Assembly: GCF_009765365.1 (NCBI RefSeq) | Contig: NZ_VTOM01000008.1 | Span: 167,812-231,811, forward strand | From: Antarcticirhabdus aurantiaca | GTDB taxonomy: Bacteria > Pseudomonadota > Alphaproteobacteria > Rhizobiales > Rhizobiaceae | DNA length: 64,000 nt | Direction: 5' to 3' | In this document: positions 39,341-52,285 of the stretch, one piece after another | Position numbering within the stretch: the stretch's first letter is position 1 | Layout: each line of letters starts with the position of its first letter | Notes under the pieces: model-generated | Seen by the model: only the letters and a program-made list of their open reading frames with translations | The model's database searches: none | What the model was told of the DNA's origin: nothing | Translations under genes and position numbers: made by a program

Positions 39341-39376
39341 AAAGCGAAGAGGGGAGATGGCGACCCATCTCCCCTC
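39341..39376 (-). terminator. terminator after rplU-rpmA
   Basis: A perfect 12 bp stem, GAGGGGAGATGG (39349-39360) and CCATCTCCCCTC (39365-39376), with a 4 nt loop. On the minus strand it is followed by TCTTCGCTTTT. It lies 82 bp beyond the rpmA stop and would end or attenuate transcription before the GNAT gene. Confidence 0.75.
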
Positions 39377-39457
39377 CGCTTCGTCCTGGAAACCCGATTT
39401 TCGGGGCGCTCCGTCAGACGTACCGGGGGGCTGGGCCACCGGTACGTCGAGCACCGG

Positions 39458-39733
39458 TCATTCTGCGGCGTCGGCCATCGGATTCGGATTGATGGAAACG
39501 AAGGCGCGGCCGCGGGCCTTGGTCTGGAAGGTCACGGTGCCGTCGGTGAGGGCGAAGAGGGTGTGGTCCTTGCCGATGCCGACGTTGGCGCCCGGGTGCC
39601 AGCGCGTGCCGCGCTGACGCACGATGATGTTGCCGGCGCGGGCCGCCTGGCCGCCGAACAGCTTCACGCCGAGGCGCTTGGACTCGGAATCGCGGCCGTT
39701 GCGCGAGGAGCCGCCTGCTTTTTTGTGTGCCAT
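39458..39733 (-). CDS. rpmA: 50S ribosomal protein L27
   Basis: A 91-residue large-subunit protein whose N-terminus reaches the peptidyl transferase centre. [20 protein letters not shown] and [19 protein letters not shown] are diagnostic. No N-terminal extension needing cleavage is present. It follows rplU by 34 bp with GGAGAACACCC as ribosome site. Confidence 0.98.
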   Translation of the reverse strand: MAHKKAGGSSRNGRDSESKRLGVKLFGGQAARAGNIIVRQRGTRWHPGANVGIGKDHTLFALTDGTVTFQTKARGRAFVSINPNPMADAAE

Positions 39734-39767
39734 GGGTGTTCTCCTTGTGCGGTCGTCAGCGCCGGCC

Positions 39768-40091
39768 TCAGGCCGACTTGCTCTCGTTGGAGGCGCCGCG
39801 GATCTCGGTGATGCGGATGCGGGTCAGGTCCTGGCGGTGACCGCGCGAGCGCTTCGAGTTCTGACGGCGACGCTTCTTGAACGAGATGACCTTGGGGCCG
39901 CGGGTCTGCTCGACGATCTCGGCGATGACGCTGGCGCCCGAAACGAAGGGGGCGCCGATCGTCGAGCCGACCATCAGCACTTCGGCGAAGGTCAGGCTGT
40001 CGCCCGCCTCGCCGGCGAGACGCTCGACCTCGAAGACGTCGTCGGCGGACACGCGGTACTGCTTGCCGCCGGTTTTGATGACTGCGAACAT
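39768..40091 (-). CDS. rplU: 50S ribosomal protein L21
   Basis: A 107-residue protein that binds 23S rRNA in the large subunit. [14 protein letters not shown] and [17 protein letters not shown] are diagnostic. First gene of the rplU-rpmA unit; a good promoter match lies at 40230-40258, leaving a leader of about 130 nt. Confidence 0.98.
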   Translation of the reverse strand: MFAVIKTGGKQYRVSADDVFEVERLAGEAGDSLTFAEVLMVGSTIGAPFVSGASVIAEIVEQTRGPKVISFKKRRRQNSKRSRGHRQDLTRIRITEIRGASNESKSA

Positions 40092-40229
40092 TTTATCTCC
40101 GTTCGGATCCGGCCTCGCATTGGATCCCCGATGCCGGGGGCGGGCCGTCTTTTTGTTCAGTCGGTTGAAGGATCGGGTGGTCTATAGGCAAACGGGCGCG
40201 AGTCGACCCCGCGCCCATGTCGAGGCCCG

Positions 40230-40258
40230 CATCTAGCCGTTGTGCCGCACCCGGTCAA
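40230..40258 (-). promoter_or_regulatory. promoter of rplU-rpmA
   Basis: On the minus strand TTGACC (40258-40253) and TAGATG (40235-40230) are spaced by exactly 17 bp. It faces rplU across the 316 bp divergent spacer (40092-40407), which otherwise shows a second weaker TATAGA (40188-40183) and no gene; a promoter for the EnvC-like gene on the other strand is not evident. Confidence 0.6.
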
Positions 40259-40407
40259 GGTTTTCCCGCGGCACCGCGACCCCCGTCTTGTTCGGCCGGA
40301 CCGACAGGGCGATGATGGGACGCAGGCTTGGCGCCATGCGCGGATAGTTGATTGGATCTTAAAGCCTCGCCGTTATCTTCCTCGATCGAGGCCGCGGAGG
40401 ACCGTTC

Positions 40408-42048
40408 TTGGTATCCAGCATGCACCGCCCGCTCCCGAACGAGGAGACCCGGCGCCGTTCCCGGCGACGGCGCGGCGGCGCGTGGCTGTGCGCGACCGCC
40501 TTCGCGCTCGCCGCCGGACTGCCGCTCGCGGCCCTGGCGACGGAGGACGCGCCCGCGCCGCCGCTCGCCCTGGACGCGGCGCCGGCCGCGGCGCCCGCGC
40601 CTGGCCTCGCCGCGCTGGAGGCCCGCAGCCGAAAGACGCGCGACGAGCTCGACGCCATCGCGGCCGAGATCACGCTCGGCCAGAAGACCGTCGACGAGCT
40701 GAACACCGAGATCGTGGCGCTCGCCGCCGACCGCGAGAAGATCCGCGCCGCGATGATCGAGGCGGCCAGCGCGCAGAAGCGCGCAGCCGGAGAGGTCGCC
40801 GCGATCGAGAGCCGGATCGCGACCCTGGGCGTCCAGGAGGAGGGCTTGCGCGCTTCGCTGCGCGAGCGGCGCGGCCTCCTGGCGGAGGTGCTCGGCGCGC
40901 TGGAGCGCATGGGCCGCGAACCGCCGCCGGCGCTGCTGGTGCGACCCGAGGACGCGCTCGGCTCCGTGCGCAGCGCCATTCTCCTGGGGTCGGTGGTGCC
41001 CGGTATCCGCTCCGAAACCGAAGCGCTTGCCCGGGACCTGGAGAAGCTCGCCCTCGTTCGCGGCGCGATCGTCGCCGAAAAATCCGCCTACGCCTCTCAG
41101 ATGCGCCTGCAGAAGGAGGAGGAGGCACGCCTCGCGGCGCTGTTCGCCGAGAAGGAAGCGCTGGAAGCGACGAGCCGCGACCGGCGCGAGGCCGCCCAGC
41201 AGCGCACCGAGGAACTCGCCGGTCAGGCGACCGACCTCGAAGGCCTGATCGCGTCCCTTGAAACCGAACTCGACGCCGCGCGGGCCGCCGAAGCCGCGTC
41301 TCGCCTGGAAGAGGAAGCGCGGCGTGTCGCGCAAGCCGAGGCCGCGGCGCAGGCGCAGGCGCAAGCGGAGGCCGCCGAGCGCCTGCGCCTCGCCGAAGCG
41401 GGGGAGGCGCGTCGCGAAAGCGTCGAGGCGCAGCGCCGGTCCAACGGCGCTGCCACGCCTGCCGCCGAGCCGCCGCAGGACGTAGCGGCGCTCGTGCCGC
41501 CGGCAGCCGCCGTCGTCGAGCCGGCCGCGCCGCCTCCGGCGCCGACCTACGACATCGCGTCACTTCGCCGTGACATTCCGCACCTTGAACCGGCCGCCGC
41601 ATTTTCGACATTGAAGGCACGTCTGACGAAGCCGGTGGCGGGCAGGCAGATCGTGGCATTCGGCGACAAGGACGACATCGGGCAGGCGGCGAGCGGCGCG
41701 TCCTTCGCGACCCGCGCCGGCGACGTCGTGACCGCGCCGGCGGACGGGACGGTGCTTTACTCCGGACCGTTCCGTTCCTACGGGCAAGTCTTGATCCTGA
41801 ACGCCGGCGATGGCTATCATGTTGTTCTGGCGGGCATGAGCCGGATCGACGCGGGCGTCGGACAGTTCGTGCTGGCAGGAGAGCCGGTCGCCGCGATGGG
41901 CGACAGGCGGCTGGCGAGCGTATCGGGGAGCGACTTCGATGCGACGGAGCCGACCCTCTACGTCGAGTTTCGCAAGGACGGGAAACCGATCGATCCGTCT
42001 CCGTGGTGGACGGTCGAATCCTCTGGAAGGACGAGGAATGATTCGTAA
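40408..42048 (+). CDS. EnvC-like murein hydrolase activator
   Basis: Predicted periplasmic activator of amidases that split septal peptidoglycan. The 546-residue protein has a basic N-terminus and signal segment (WLCATAFALAAGLPLAALA), long coiled coils (about 70-310, rich in Glu, Ala, Arg), a proline/alanine linker, and a C-terminal LytM-like domain (about 395-540). That domain lacks the usual zinc-binding H-x3-D and HxH sites, as in EnvC activators. TTG 40408 is the likely start because GGAGGA sits 7 bp upstream; ATG 40420 is too far from it. Overlaps ctpA by 11 bp. Confidence 0.87.
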   Translation: MVSSMHRPLPNEETRRRSRRRRGGAWLCATAFALAAGLPLAALATEDAPAPPLALDAAPAAAPAPGLAALEARSRKTRDELDAIAAEITLGQKTVDELNTEIVALAADREKIRAAMIEAASAQKRAAGEVAAIESRIATLGVQEEGLRASLRERRGLLAEVLGALERMGREPPPALLVRPEDALGSVRSAILLGSVVPGIRSETEALARDLEKLALVRGAIVAEKSAYASQMRLQKEEEARLAALFAEKEALEATSRDRREAAQQRTEELAGQATDLEGLIASLETELDAARAAEAASRLEEEARRVAQAEAAAQAQAQAEAAERLRLAEAGEARRESVEAQRRSNGAATPAAEPPQDVAALVPPAAAVVEPAAPPPAPTYDIASLRRDIPHLEPAAAFSTLKARLTKPVAGRQIVAFGDKDDIGQAASGASFATRAGDVVTAPADGTVLYSGPFRSYGQVLILNAGDGYHVVLAGMSRIDAGVGQFVLAGEPVAAMGDRRLASVSGSDFDATEPTLYVEFRKDGKPIDPSPWWTVESSGRTRNDS

Positions 42049-43378
42049 GCTTTCGATACTCGCCGCCGGTGCGCTGATGGGAGCGACGGCCATGACCGTC
42101 ATCTCCAGCCACGAGTGGGGCGTCGCCCAGGCGGCCGACTCCGACACCTATCGGCAGCTTGCGATCTTCGGGGACGTGTTCGAGCGCGTGCGCGCGCAGT
42201 ACGTCGACGTGCCGGACGACAGCAAGCTGGTCGAGACCGCCATCAACGGCATGCTGACCTCGCTCGACCCGCATTCGAGCTACATGAACGCCGAGCAGGC
42301 GGCCGACATGCGCGTCGAGACGCGTGGCCAGTTCGGCGGCCTCGGCATCGAGGTCACCATGGAGAACGAGCTCGTCAAGGTCGTCTCGCCCTTCGAGGGC
42401 AGCCCGGCCGACAAGGCCGGGATCCTGGCCGGCGACCTCATCGCCCAGATCGACGGCGACGAGGTGCGCGGCCTGTCGCTGACAGAAGCCGTCGACAAGA
42501 TGAAGGGCGATATCGGCACGGCCGTCGCGCTCACCATCATCCGCGAGGGCGCGACGAAGCCGATCCGGCTGTCGATCACCCGCGACGACATCAAGGTGCC
42601 CTCGGTCCGCCACACGGTCGAGAACGACATCGGCTACATCAAGCTGATCAAGTTCAACGAGCAGACGACCGTCGGCATGGAGGACGCGATCCGCGACATC
42701 AAGGCCAAGACCGGCGACAAGCTGAAGGGCTACGTCCTGGATCTGCGGCGCAATCCGGGCGGTCTCCTCGACGAGGCGGTCTCGGTGTCGGACGCCTTCC
42801 TCGACTCGGGCGAGATCGTGTCGACCCGCGGGCGCAACCCCGAGGAAACGCGCCGCTACAACGCCCGCCAGGGCGACGACATCGACGGCAAGCCGCTCGT
42901 CGTGCTCGTCAACGGCGGCTCGGCCTCGGCCTCGGAGATCGTCGCCGGCGCCCTTCAGGATCAGCGCCGCGCCACCGTGGTCGGCTCGCGTTCCTTCGGC
43001 AAGGGCTCGGTGCAGACCATCATCCCGCTCGGCGCCAACGGCGCGCTGCGCCTGACGACGGCGCTCTACTACACGCCGTCCGGCGCCTCGATCCAGGGCC
43101 GCGGCATCAACCCGGACATCGCCGTCGAGCAGCCGCTGCCCGACGAGATCAAGAAGCAGATGGGCCTCGACTCCGAGGACGAGGTGGTTCGCGGCGAATC
43201 CTCGCTGCGCGGCCACATCACCGGCAAGGAAGAAACCGACGAGGGCTCCGGCTCGCTCGACTACGTGCCGCCGGAGCAGAAGGACGACCTCCAACTCAAC
43301 TACGCCTTCGACCTCCTGCGCGGGGTGAAGACGGATGCGAGCTTCCCGCCCAAGCGCGAGGCCTCGATCGCCAACTGA
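42038..43378 (+). CDS. ctpA: carboxyl-terminal processing protease CtpA (S41)
   Basis: Periplasmic serine protease that trims or degrades proteins from the C-terminus, often partners of murein hydrolases. The 446-residue product has a signal (LSILAAGALMGATAMTVISS), an N-terminal helical cap, a PDZ domain (about 85-165, GGLGIEVTMENE), and the Ser-Lys dyad in NGGSASASEIVAGAL and SFGKGSVQTI. Start ATG 42038 follows ACGAGGA within the envC gene, indicating coupling. Confidence 0.95.
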   Translation: MIRKLSILAAGALMGATAMTVISSHEWGVAQAADSDTYRQLAIFGDVFERVRAQYVDVPDDSKLVETAINGMLTSLDPHSSYMNAEQAADMRVETRGQFGGLGIEVTMENELVKVVSPFEGSPADKAGILAGDLIAQIDGDEVRGLSLTEAVDKMKGDIGTAVALTIIREGATKPIRLSITRDDIKVPSVRHTVENDIGYIKLIKFNEQTTVGMEDAIRDIKAKTGDKLKGYVLDLRRNPGGLLDEAVSVSDAFLDSGEIVSTRGRNPEETRRYNARQGDDIDGKPLVVLVNGGSASASEIVAGALQDQRRATVVGSRSFGKGSVQTIIPLGANGALRLTTALYYTPSGASIQGRGINPDIAVEQPLPDEIKKQMGLDSEDEVVRGESSLRGHITGKEETDEGSGSLDYVPPEQKDDLQLNYAFDLLRGVKTDASFPPKREASIAN

Positions 43379-43403
43379 GGCGATCGCGTCCCGCAGACGA
43401 TCC

Positions 43404-43442
43404 AAGGCCCCGGACGGCACCCGCCTCCGGGGCCTTTCTCGT
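43404..43442 (+). terminator. terminator after ctpA
   Basis: AAGGCCCCGGA (43404-43414) pairs perfectly with TCCGGGGCCTT (43426-43436), then TTCTCGTTC. It lies 26 bp after ctpA and 55 bp before the deacetylase gene, so the latter may have its own promoter or be read through. Confidence 0.8.
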
Positions 43443-43496
43443 TCGCGCGCCGGCGCCGCGAGGCCCGCTTCAGCTTCCGCTGCTAGCTACCGAGTC

Positions 43497-44675
43497 ATGC
43501 AAGGCTCGCTCTACCGTCCGCTCGGCCTCGACCGCCCGTCGCCCCTTCGCCCGCGGCGCGGCGCCGGCCGCGTCGTGCGGCTCGCGACCGGCACGGCGCT
43601 GCTTCTCGTGGCGGCCGGCCTGACCTGGACCGTGTTCGACGGCCAGCCGAGCTTCCGGGTGGCCGACGCCCTCGCGCCGATCCCCGCTCCCGTTCCCACC
43701 GAGCAGCCGAAAGCCGAACGGGCGGCCGCATCCGCGAGCGACCCGGTGGCGACCGCGGCCACGCTCCGGGGCGACGAGGATCTGGATGGGGGCTTCGCGG
43801 CCGAGGCCGCGCCCGCCACCCGATATGCCGCGATCGCCGTGTCCGACCCGGGGTCGCTTCGCCAGCCGGCCGCCGAAGCGCATCGCCCGGCTCCGGGCCT
43901 CGTGGAGGACAGCGCCTGGGGGCCGCTGCCGCGCCGCTCCGCCGAAGGGCTGCGGCCTCTGGACGTTTATGCCGGGGCGCCCGGCGAAGCGCTCGGCACC
44001 CGCATCGCCATCGTCGTGGGCGGCCTCGGCCTCAGCCAGACCGGGACCAAGGCCGCCATCGAGCGCCTGCCGAAGGGCGTCACGCTCGCCTTCGCGCCGG
44101 CCGGCAACAGCCTCGACCGCTGGATGCAGGAAGCCCGCCGCGACGGGCGCGAACTGATGATGCAGGCGCCGATGGAGCCGATCGGCTACCCCGCCGTCAC
44201 GCCGGGTCCGAACACGCTCACCGCCGAGGACGCGCGCGACGACAAGTTCGACGCCCTCTACGCGGCGCTCGGCCGGACGACCAACTATGTCGGCGTGGTC
44301 AACTACATGGGCGCGGCGCTCACCGCTGACGGGGCGGCGCTGGAGGCGCTGCTGTCGGAAACCGACCGGCGCGGCCTCCTCTTCCTCGACGACGGCTCCT
44401 CGCCTCGCTCGAAGATCCGCGATCTCGGCGCGCTGACCGGCGCGCCCTTCGCTGTGGCCGACGTCGTGGTCGACCGCGCGAACGACCCGGCCGAGATGCG
44501 GCGCCAGCTCGACCTCCTGGAGCGGATCGCGCGCGCGCAAGGGTCGGCCATCGGGGTCGCCTCGGCCTTCGACACCTCGATCGCGGCGATCGGCAGCTGG
44601 GCGCGCGAGGCGCGCGAGCGCGGCATCGAGATCGTCCCCTTGTCGCAGCTCGCCGTCGACCCCGAGCGCGGCTGA
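43497..44675 (+). CDS. divergent polysaccharide deacetylase family protein
   Basis: A 392-residue protein with one membrane segment at about residues 27-47, a low-complexity Ala/Pro linker to about residue 155, then a divergent polysaccharide deacetylase domain ([58 protein letters not shown]). Proteins of this type accompany EnvC and CtpA in many Gram-negatives and may act on cell-wall sugars, although catalytic activity is unproven. ATG 43497 is chosen as the first in-frame start after the ctpA terminator. Confidence 0.87.
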   Translation: MQGSLYRPLGLDRPSPLRPRRGAGRVVRLATGTALLLVAAGLTWTVFDGQPSFRVADALAPIPAPVPTEQPKAERAAASASDPVATAATLRGDEDLDGGFAAEAAPATRYAAIAVSDPGSLRQPAAEAHRPAPGLVEDSAWGPLPRRSAEGLRPLDVYAGAPGEALGTRIAIVVGGLGLSQTGTKAAIERLPKGVTLAFAPAGNSLDRWMQEARRDGRELMMQAPMEPIGYPAVTPGPNTLTAEDARDDKFDALYAALGRTTNYVGVVNYMGAALTADGAALEALLSETDRRGLLFLDDGSSPRSKIRDLGALTGAPFAVADVVVDRANDPAEMRRQLDLLERIARAQGSAIGVASAFDTSIAAIGSWAREARERGIEIVPLSQLAVDPERG

Positions 44676-44757
44676 CGGGGGAGGGCGCGGGCTGGCGGTG
44701 AGGGGACGGGCGCGGTATCTCCGCCCCGAGACCCGCAGCATCGCCAGGAGCCGCCCC

Positions 44758-45303
44758 ATGTGCGCCGAGATCGCGTCCCCGTCCCGCAAGCCCGTGGATC
44801 CCGAAACCCTTCCCTACCGCCCCTGCGTCGGCGTCGTCGTCGTCAACCGGGACGGGCTCGTCTGGTGCGGCCGGCGGCTGGTGGTGCCGAGCGGGGAGAT
44901 GGAAGGGGCGCTCAAGCTCTGGCAGATGCCGCAGGGCGGAATCGACGAGGGCGAGGACGCGGAGATCGCCGCGCGCCGCGAGCTCTATGAGGAAACCGGC
45001 ATCCGCTCCGTGTCGCTTCTCGGCGAGGCGCCCGACTGGATCACCTACGAGTTGCCGCCCGAATTGGTCGGAATCGCGCTCAAGGGCCGCTTCCGCGGCC
45101 AGAAGCAGCGCTGGTTCGCCTATCGGTTCGAGGGCGAGGAGAGCGAGATCGCCATCGACCCGCCGCCGGAAGGCCATGCGGCGGAATTCGACGCCTATGC
45201 CTGGAAGCCCATGAGCGAGGTGGTCGAGCTCGTCGTGCCCTTCAAGCGCGGCGTCTACGAGGCCGTGGCGCGCGTCTTCGCGCCGCTGGTGAAGGCGGAC
45301 TGA
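44758..45303 (+). CDS. rppH: RNA pyrophosphohydrolase RppH
   Basis: Removes pyrophosphate from 5'-triphosphate RNA to start mRNA decay. The 181-residue Nudix protein has [32 protein letters not shown] and the Nudix box [17 protein letters not shown]...EETG at about residues 60-82. ATG 44758 gives [11 protein letters not shown]; an earlier in-frame start is unsupported. In Bartonella the homologue is called invasion-associated protein A. Convergent with the signal-peptidase-like gene. Confidence 0.93.
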   Translation: MCAEIASPSRKPVDPETLPYRPCVGVVVVNRDGLVWCGRRLVVPSGEMEGALKLWQMPQGGIDEGEDAEIAARRELYEETGIRSVSLLGEAPDWITYELPPELVGIALKGRFRGQKQRWFAYRFEGEESEIAIDPPPEGHAAEFDAYAWKPMSEVVELVVPFKRGVYEAVARVFAPLVKAD

Positions 45304-45312
45304 AGCCGGCCC

Positions 45313-45999
45313 TCAGGGCAGGGCCGGGAAGCCGGCGATCCGGTCCGCGAAAGGCGGGCTCGGACGCGGGCTGTAGAGGATCGCGTGGAGGCGTCCGATC
45401 ATCGCCTCGCGCGGCACGAACCCGACCATGCCGAAGTCGCTGCCGACGAAGCGGCTGTCGTTGGCGTTGTCGCGGTTGTCGCCCATGACGAAGAAGTGGC
45501 CCTCCGGCACGGTGAACGCTTCCGTACTGTCGGCGATCCCGTCCTCCCGCTGGCTCATGACGACGTAGCCGCCGTCCATTCCAGGCGGCGTCTCCCGAAA
45601 GAACTCACAGGCCTCGCCATCCGTGCACAGGTCAGGCACGGCGTTTGTCGGCCGCGTCGGAACCGGCTCGCCGTTCAGGTGAAGCAGGCCGCCCACCATC
45701 TGCACGCGGTCGCCGCCGAGGCCGACGATGCGCATGACGAAGACCGTTCCGTCCTCGGCGCTGAAGAAGGCGACGTCGCCGCGTTTTGGCTGGAACGTCG
45801 GGTCGTCGCTCGGCGTCAGAGGTTGCCCCTGCGCCAGGGCGTCGTAGTCGAAGCCGTAGAGCGCCGCCGTCACGACGTCGCCGGGACCGAGAACGGGCTC
45901 CATGCTGCTCGAAGGAACGGTGAAGTTGCGGAATGCGTGCGCCGCCGACGGCAGGATCGCCGTGGCCGCGACGAGGACGGTGATCACGAGCTTGCGCAT
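45313..45999 (-). CDS. signal-peptidase-I-like (S26) protein without the usual catalytic Lys
   Basis: A 228-residue protein with an N-terminal hydrophobic segment that looks like a cleavable signal (VLVAATAILPSAAHA) followed by S26 boxes: box B VPSSSMEPVLGPGD with nucleophile-type Ser32, box C KRGDVAFF, box D FVMRIVGLGGDRV, box E MGDNRDNANDSR. In signal peptidase I box D reads KR at the catalytic Lys; here Met89-Arg90 occurs, so the general base is missing. A 50-residue insert with two cysteines lies between boxes D and E. ATG 45999 has GAGGAAG upstream. It may be an inactive or altered paralogue; the house-keeping lepB should be elsewhere. Confidence 0.82.
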   Translation of the reverse strand: MRKLVITVLVAATAILPSAAHAFRNFTVPSSSMEPVLGPGDVVTAALYGFDYDALAQGQPLTPSDDPTFQPKRGDVAFFSAEDGTVFVMRIVGLGGDRVQMVGGLLHLNGEPVPTRPTNAVPDLCTDGEACEFFRETPPGMDGGYVVMSQREDGIADSTEAFTVPEGHFFVMGDNRDNANDSRFVGSDFGMVGFVPREAMIGRLHAILYSPRPSPPFADRIAGFPALP

Positions 46000-46067
46000 T
46001 CGGCCGTCTTCCTCTTCCGAGACCTTTCCAAGCATAGGCGCGACGCGAACAACGTCGAGCCGCGATG

Positions 46068-46097
46068 CAAAAAGGCCCGGCGCTGGGGCCGGGCCTT
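46068..46097 (-). terminator. terminator of the ATP synthase operon
   Basis: On the minus strand AAGGCCCGGC pairs with GCCGGGCCTT (46097-46088 with 46081-46072) and is followed by a T run. It lies 26 bp after the atpC stop. Confidence 0.88.
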
Positions 46098-46122
46098 GTA
46101 TGGTTCGCGAGGGAAGCTGCCG

Positions 46123-46527
46123 TCAGCCGGCGAGGGCGGAGCGGGCTTCCTTCAGCGCCGCCAGATCGCGCTCGGCCTTGGCCTTGCGCTCCGGCGTCTC
46201 GGAGTCCTTGACGTCTTCTTCGGCGTCGCGGATGCGCGCGTCGAGGTCGGCGGCGTTCATGTCGGAGACCGGCGTCGCGTGCTCGGCGAGCAGCGTGAAG
46301 CCGGCCGGCGAGACGTCGGCGAAACCGCCGAGCACGAAGATGCGCTCTTCGCGGCCGTTGGCGAGCGTCGCCTGGACGACACCCGGCTTGACGGTCGTCA
46401 TGAAGGGCGCGTGGCCCGCCATGACGGTGAAGTAGCCTTCGGTGCCGGGGACGACGACCGCGGTCGCCGCCTCGGACAGGAGCTGCCGCTCCGGCGAAAC
46501 GAGGTCGAAGGGGAAGCTCTCAGCCAC
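46123..46527 (-). CDS. atpC: F1 ATP synthase epsilon subunit
   Basis: Central stalk subunit that couples and can inhibit F1. The 134-residue protein shows FDLVSPERQLLSEAATAVVVPGTEGYFTVMAGHAPFMT and EDVKDSETPERKAKAERDLAAL for the helical C-terminus. Last gene of atpHAGDC, 10 bp after atpD, followed by a terminator. Confidence 0.96.
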   Translation of the reverse strand: MAESFPFDLVSPERQLLSEAATAVVVPGTEGYFTVMAGHAPFMTTVKPGVVQATLANGREERIFVLGGFADVSPAGFTLLAEHATPVSDMNAADLDARIRDAEEDVKDSETPERKAKAERDLAALKEARSALAG

Positions 46528-46537
46528 GGATCAGACC

Positions 46538-48887
<2,350 letters not shown>

Positions 48888-48974
48888 GGCTCGGGCGCTG
48901 TCTCCGGTTGGTCCGCCGGAGGAGGGAAAGCCTCCTCCGGGGATCGATCAGTCTGACGTGTCCGTCGCGGGAAT

Positions 48975-50503
<1,529 letters not shown>

Positions 50504-50504
<1 letters not shown>

Positions 50505-51064
50505 CAGCCGACCTCTTTCAGTGCGATCTTGAGGGAGGAGAGTTTGGTGCGGAGCGAGGTGTCGATCTGCCGCGAGCCGATCTTGACGACGAGGCCGCCG
50601 AGAATGGCGGGATCGACGCGCTCGCGCATGTTGACGGACTTGCCCGTATAGGAGCCGAGCGCGGCCTTCAGTTCGGCGCGCTGGGAATCGGTGAGCGCCT
50701 GCGCGCTCGTCACCTCGGCCTCCGCCTCGCCGCGGAAGGCGCTGGCGAGCTGGCGGAAGCGGACGATCATCGACGGCAGCACGAAGAGGCGGCGGTTAGC
50801 CGCGACGACGCGCAGGAAATTGCCGGTGAGCGGGCCGGGATTGGCGGCCTTCACGATCGCGTCGATGGCGCGCAGCTGATCGTCGGAGGAGAAGGCAGGG
50901 CTTTCCACCAGGCGCCGGAAGTCGGCGCTCTCCTCGATCAGCCGACCGAAGGCGTCGAGTTCGCCCTCGACGGCGTCGACCGATCCCTCGTCGCGCGCAA
51001 GCTCGAAGAGCGACTGGGCGTAGCGGTCTGCGACTCCGGAGACCGGAGAGGATGTTTGTGCCAC
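50504..51064 (-). CDS. atpH: F1 ATP synthase delta subunit
   Basis: Peripheral stalk subunit that joins F1 to the b subunits. The 186-residue protein shows [30 protein letters not shown] and the C-terminal [31 protein letters not shown]. First gene of the operon. atpBEF for the membrane sector must lie elsewhere, which is the usual alphaproteobacterial split. Confidence 0.96.
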
Positions 51065-51208
51065 GAAACGACCGTTTCTTTTCGCGTTCCGTTCAAGCTC
51101 GACTGTCGCGATTCCCGTGTGGAGGAAGCCGCCCCAAGAGCTTGAAGCCGTTGAGAATTCACGGAAGGAAGGCGGCCGTGCCGCCGAGGCCCTTCCAAGG
51201 GCAGGCTC

Positions 51209-51237
51209 CGTCTAGCATAGGGTTTTGCCCGCGACAA
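51209..51237 (-). promoter_or_regulatory. candidate promoter of atpHAGDC
   Basis: Minus-strand TTGTCG (51237-51232) and TAGACG (51214-51209) are 17 bp apart, about 145 bp upstream of the atpH start. Boxes deviate from consensus but the spacing and placement suit this operon. Confidence 0.5.
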
Positions 51238-51294
51238 CGCCGCTTGACGCCCGATTTCCGGGTAAAACCGCGCTCTTTTCAGGGGATCGCCGCC

Positions 51295-51681
51295 TCAAGC
51301 GGGCGGCAGGCCGAAGACGGGCGCCAGCGCGCAGTAGGCGAGGAGGAGAGCGACGAGGAGAAAGAGCCAGTCGTAGGCGCCGGCCATTCCGTCCGTGAGA
51401 ATCGAGACGAGCCGGCCCAGCGCGGCGAAGGCGAAGCTCGCGCCGAGGGCAAGCTGCACGAAAGGCTGGTTGAACAGGAGGAGGCCGACGACGCCGATGC
51501 CGAGCCCGAAGCCCGCGATCAGCGAGCGCGCCTCGGCCACCGCCCGCGCCTCGCGCTCGGCGGGCTTCAGGCGAAGGACGAGGCGCGGCGCGAGAAGCGC
51601 GAGGAGGCCGAGAAGGGCGGCCACGGCGGCGGCCGCGAAGGGCAGCCACTCGGCATTGGTCGTGGGAAGGGTGAGTTCCAT
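51295..51681 (-). CDS. small membrane protein of unknown function (DUF4345-like)
   Basis: A 128-residue protein with four predicted membrane segments (FAAAAVAALLGLLALLAP; GFGLGIGVVGLLLF; LALGASFAFAALGRL; LFLLVALLLAYCALAP). Size and topology resemble small DUF4345-type membrane proteins, but I am not sure. ATG 51681 begins MELTLPTTN; a 28-codon upstream extension is less likely. It lies upstream of the atp promoter on the same strand. Confidence 0.65.
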   Translation of the reverse strand: MELTLPTTNAEWLPFAAAAVAALLGLLALLAPRLVLRLKPAEREARAVAEARSLIAGFGLGIGVVGLLLFNQPFVQLALGASFAFAALGRLVSILTDGMAGAYDWLFLLVALLLAYCALAPVFGLPPA

Positions 51682-51784
51682 GGCGGGCGTCCCGTTCTGT
51701 CGCGCGGCGGTGCGCGGGAAATGGGCGCCTCCGTCGGGCCAATCCGGCCCGGCGTCAAGCGGCATGCGGCGCGGCGTTTGCCGC

Positions 51785-51931
51785 TCAGCGGAAGAGGCGG
51801 AGGAGGGTGCGGCCTTCGGCCGTCGGCTGGGGCAGCGCCGGCAGGAAGGCCATCACGCGGAGCAGCGCGTCGCGCTCCGAGGCGGCTGGGGTGCGGGCGG
51901 CGGGGGCAGTGTTGATATTCGCGGCGGTCAT
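51785..51931 (-). CDS. possible 48-residue peptide
   Basis: A short frame starting at ATG 51931 behind AGGAACC, with MTAANINTAPAARTP at its N-terminus and TLLRLFR at its end, basic overall. Its C-terminal LLRLFR is faintly like the flagellin tail LLLFR next door but this may be chance. No family is known to me. The 354 bp between it and the flagellin stop holds only hairpins. Confidence 0.35.
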   Translation of the reverse strand: MTAANINTAPAARTPAASERDALLRVMAFLPALPQPTAEGRTLLRLFR

Positions 51932-52123
51932 GGTTCCTGAACCTTTGACGGTCCGGCCGGTGGCGGCCGGTGTTTCCCTGTTGATGGCGCGGGCGGCTTG
52001 TTCGCCGCCTCTGTTCGGGCCGTGTTGATCGGCCTTCGATGGAGCCACTATCGGGCACAAGCTCTGAACGAAGCCATGACAGATGTGCCTAACGCATCCT
52101 CTCCGAGCGCGATGGTAAAGACG

Positions 52124-52168
52124 AAGCATCCCTACCGAAGACCGGGGAGGACTTCGGTAGGGATGCTT
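52124..52168. terminator. 17 bp perfect hairpin downstream of flagellin
   Basis: AAGCATCCCTACCGAAG (52124-52140) and its exact complement CTTCGGTAGGGATGCTT (52152-52168) flank an 11 nt loop. It is the second hairpin after the flagellin stop on the minus strand. The T content after it is modest on either strand. Confidence 0.6.
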
Positions 52169-52189
52169 GTTCTGCTGGGTCTGAAAGGA

Positions 52190-52216
52190 CCCTCCGGCAC
52201 GGGGAGCACCGGAGGG
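52190..52216 (-). terminator. first hairpin after flagellin
   Basis: CCCTCCGG (52190-52197) pairs with CCGGAGGG (52209-52216). On the minus strand it is followed by TCCTTTC, about 70 bp after the flagellin stop. Confidence 0.55.
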
Positions 52217-52285
52217 CCAGGGTAAGCCGCGGACGCAAGCCGTCACGACGGGGAAGACGCTTGGGCCGTATCGAGGCCCGGCGGC

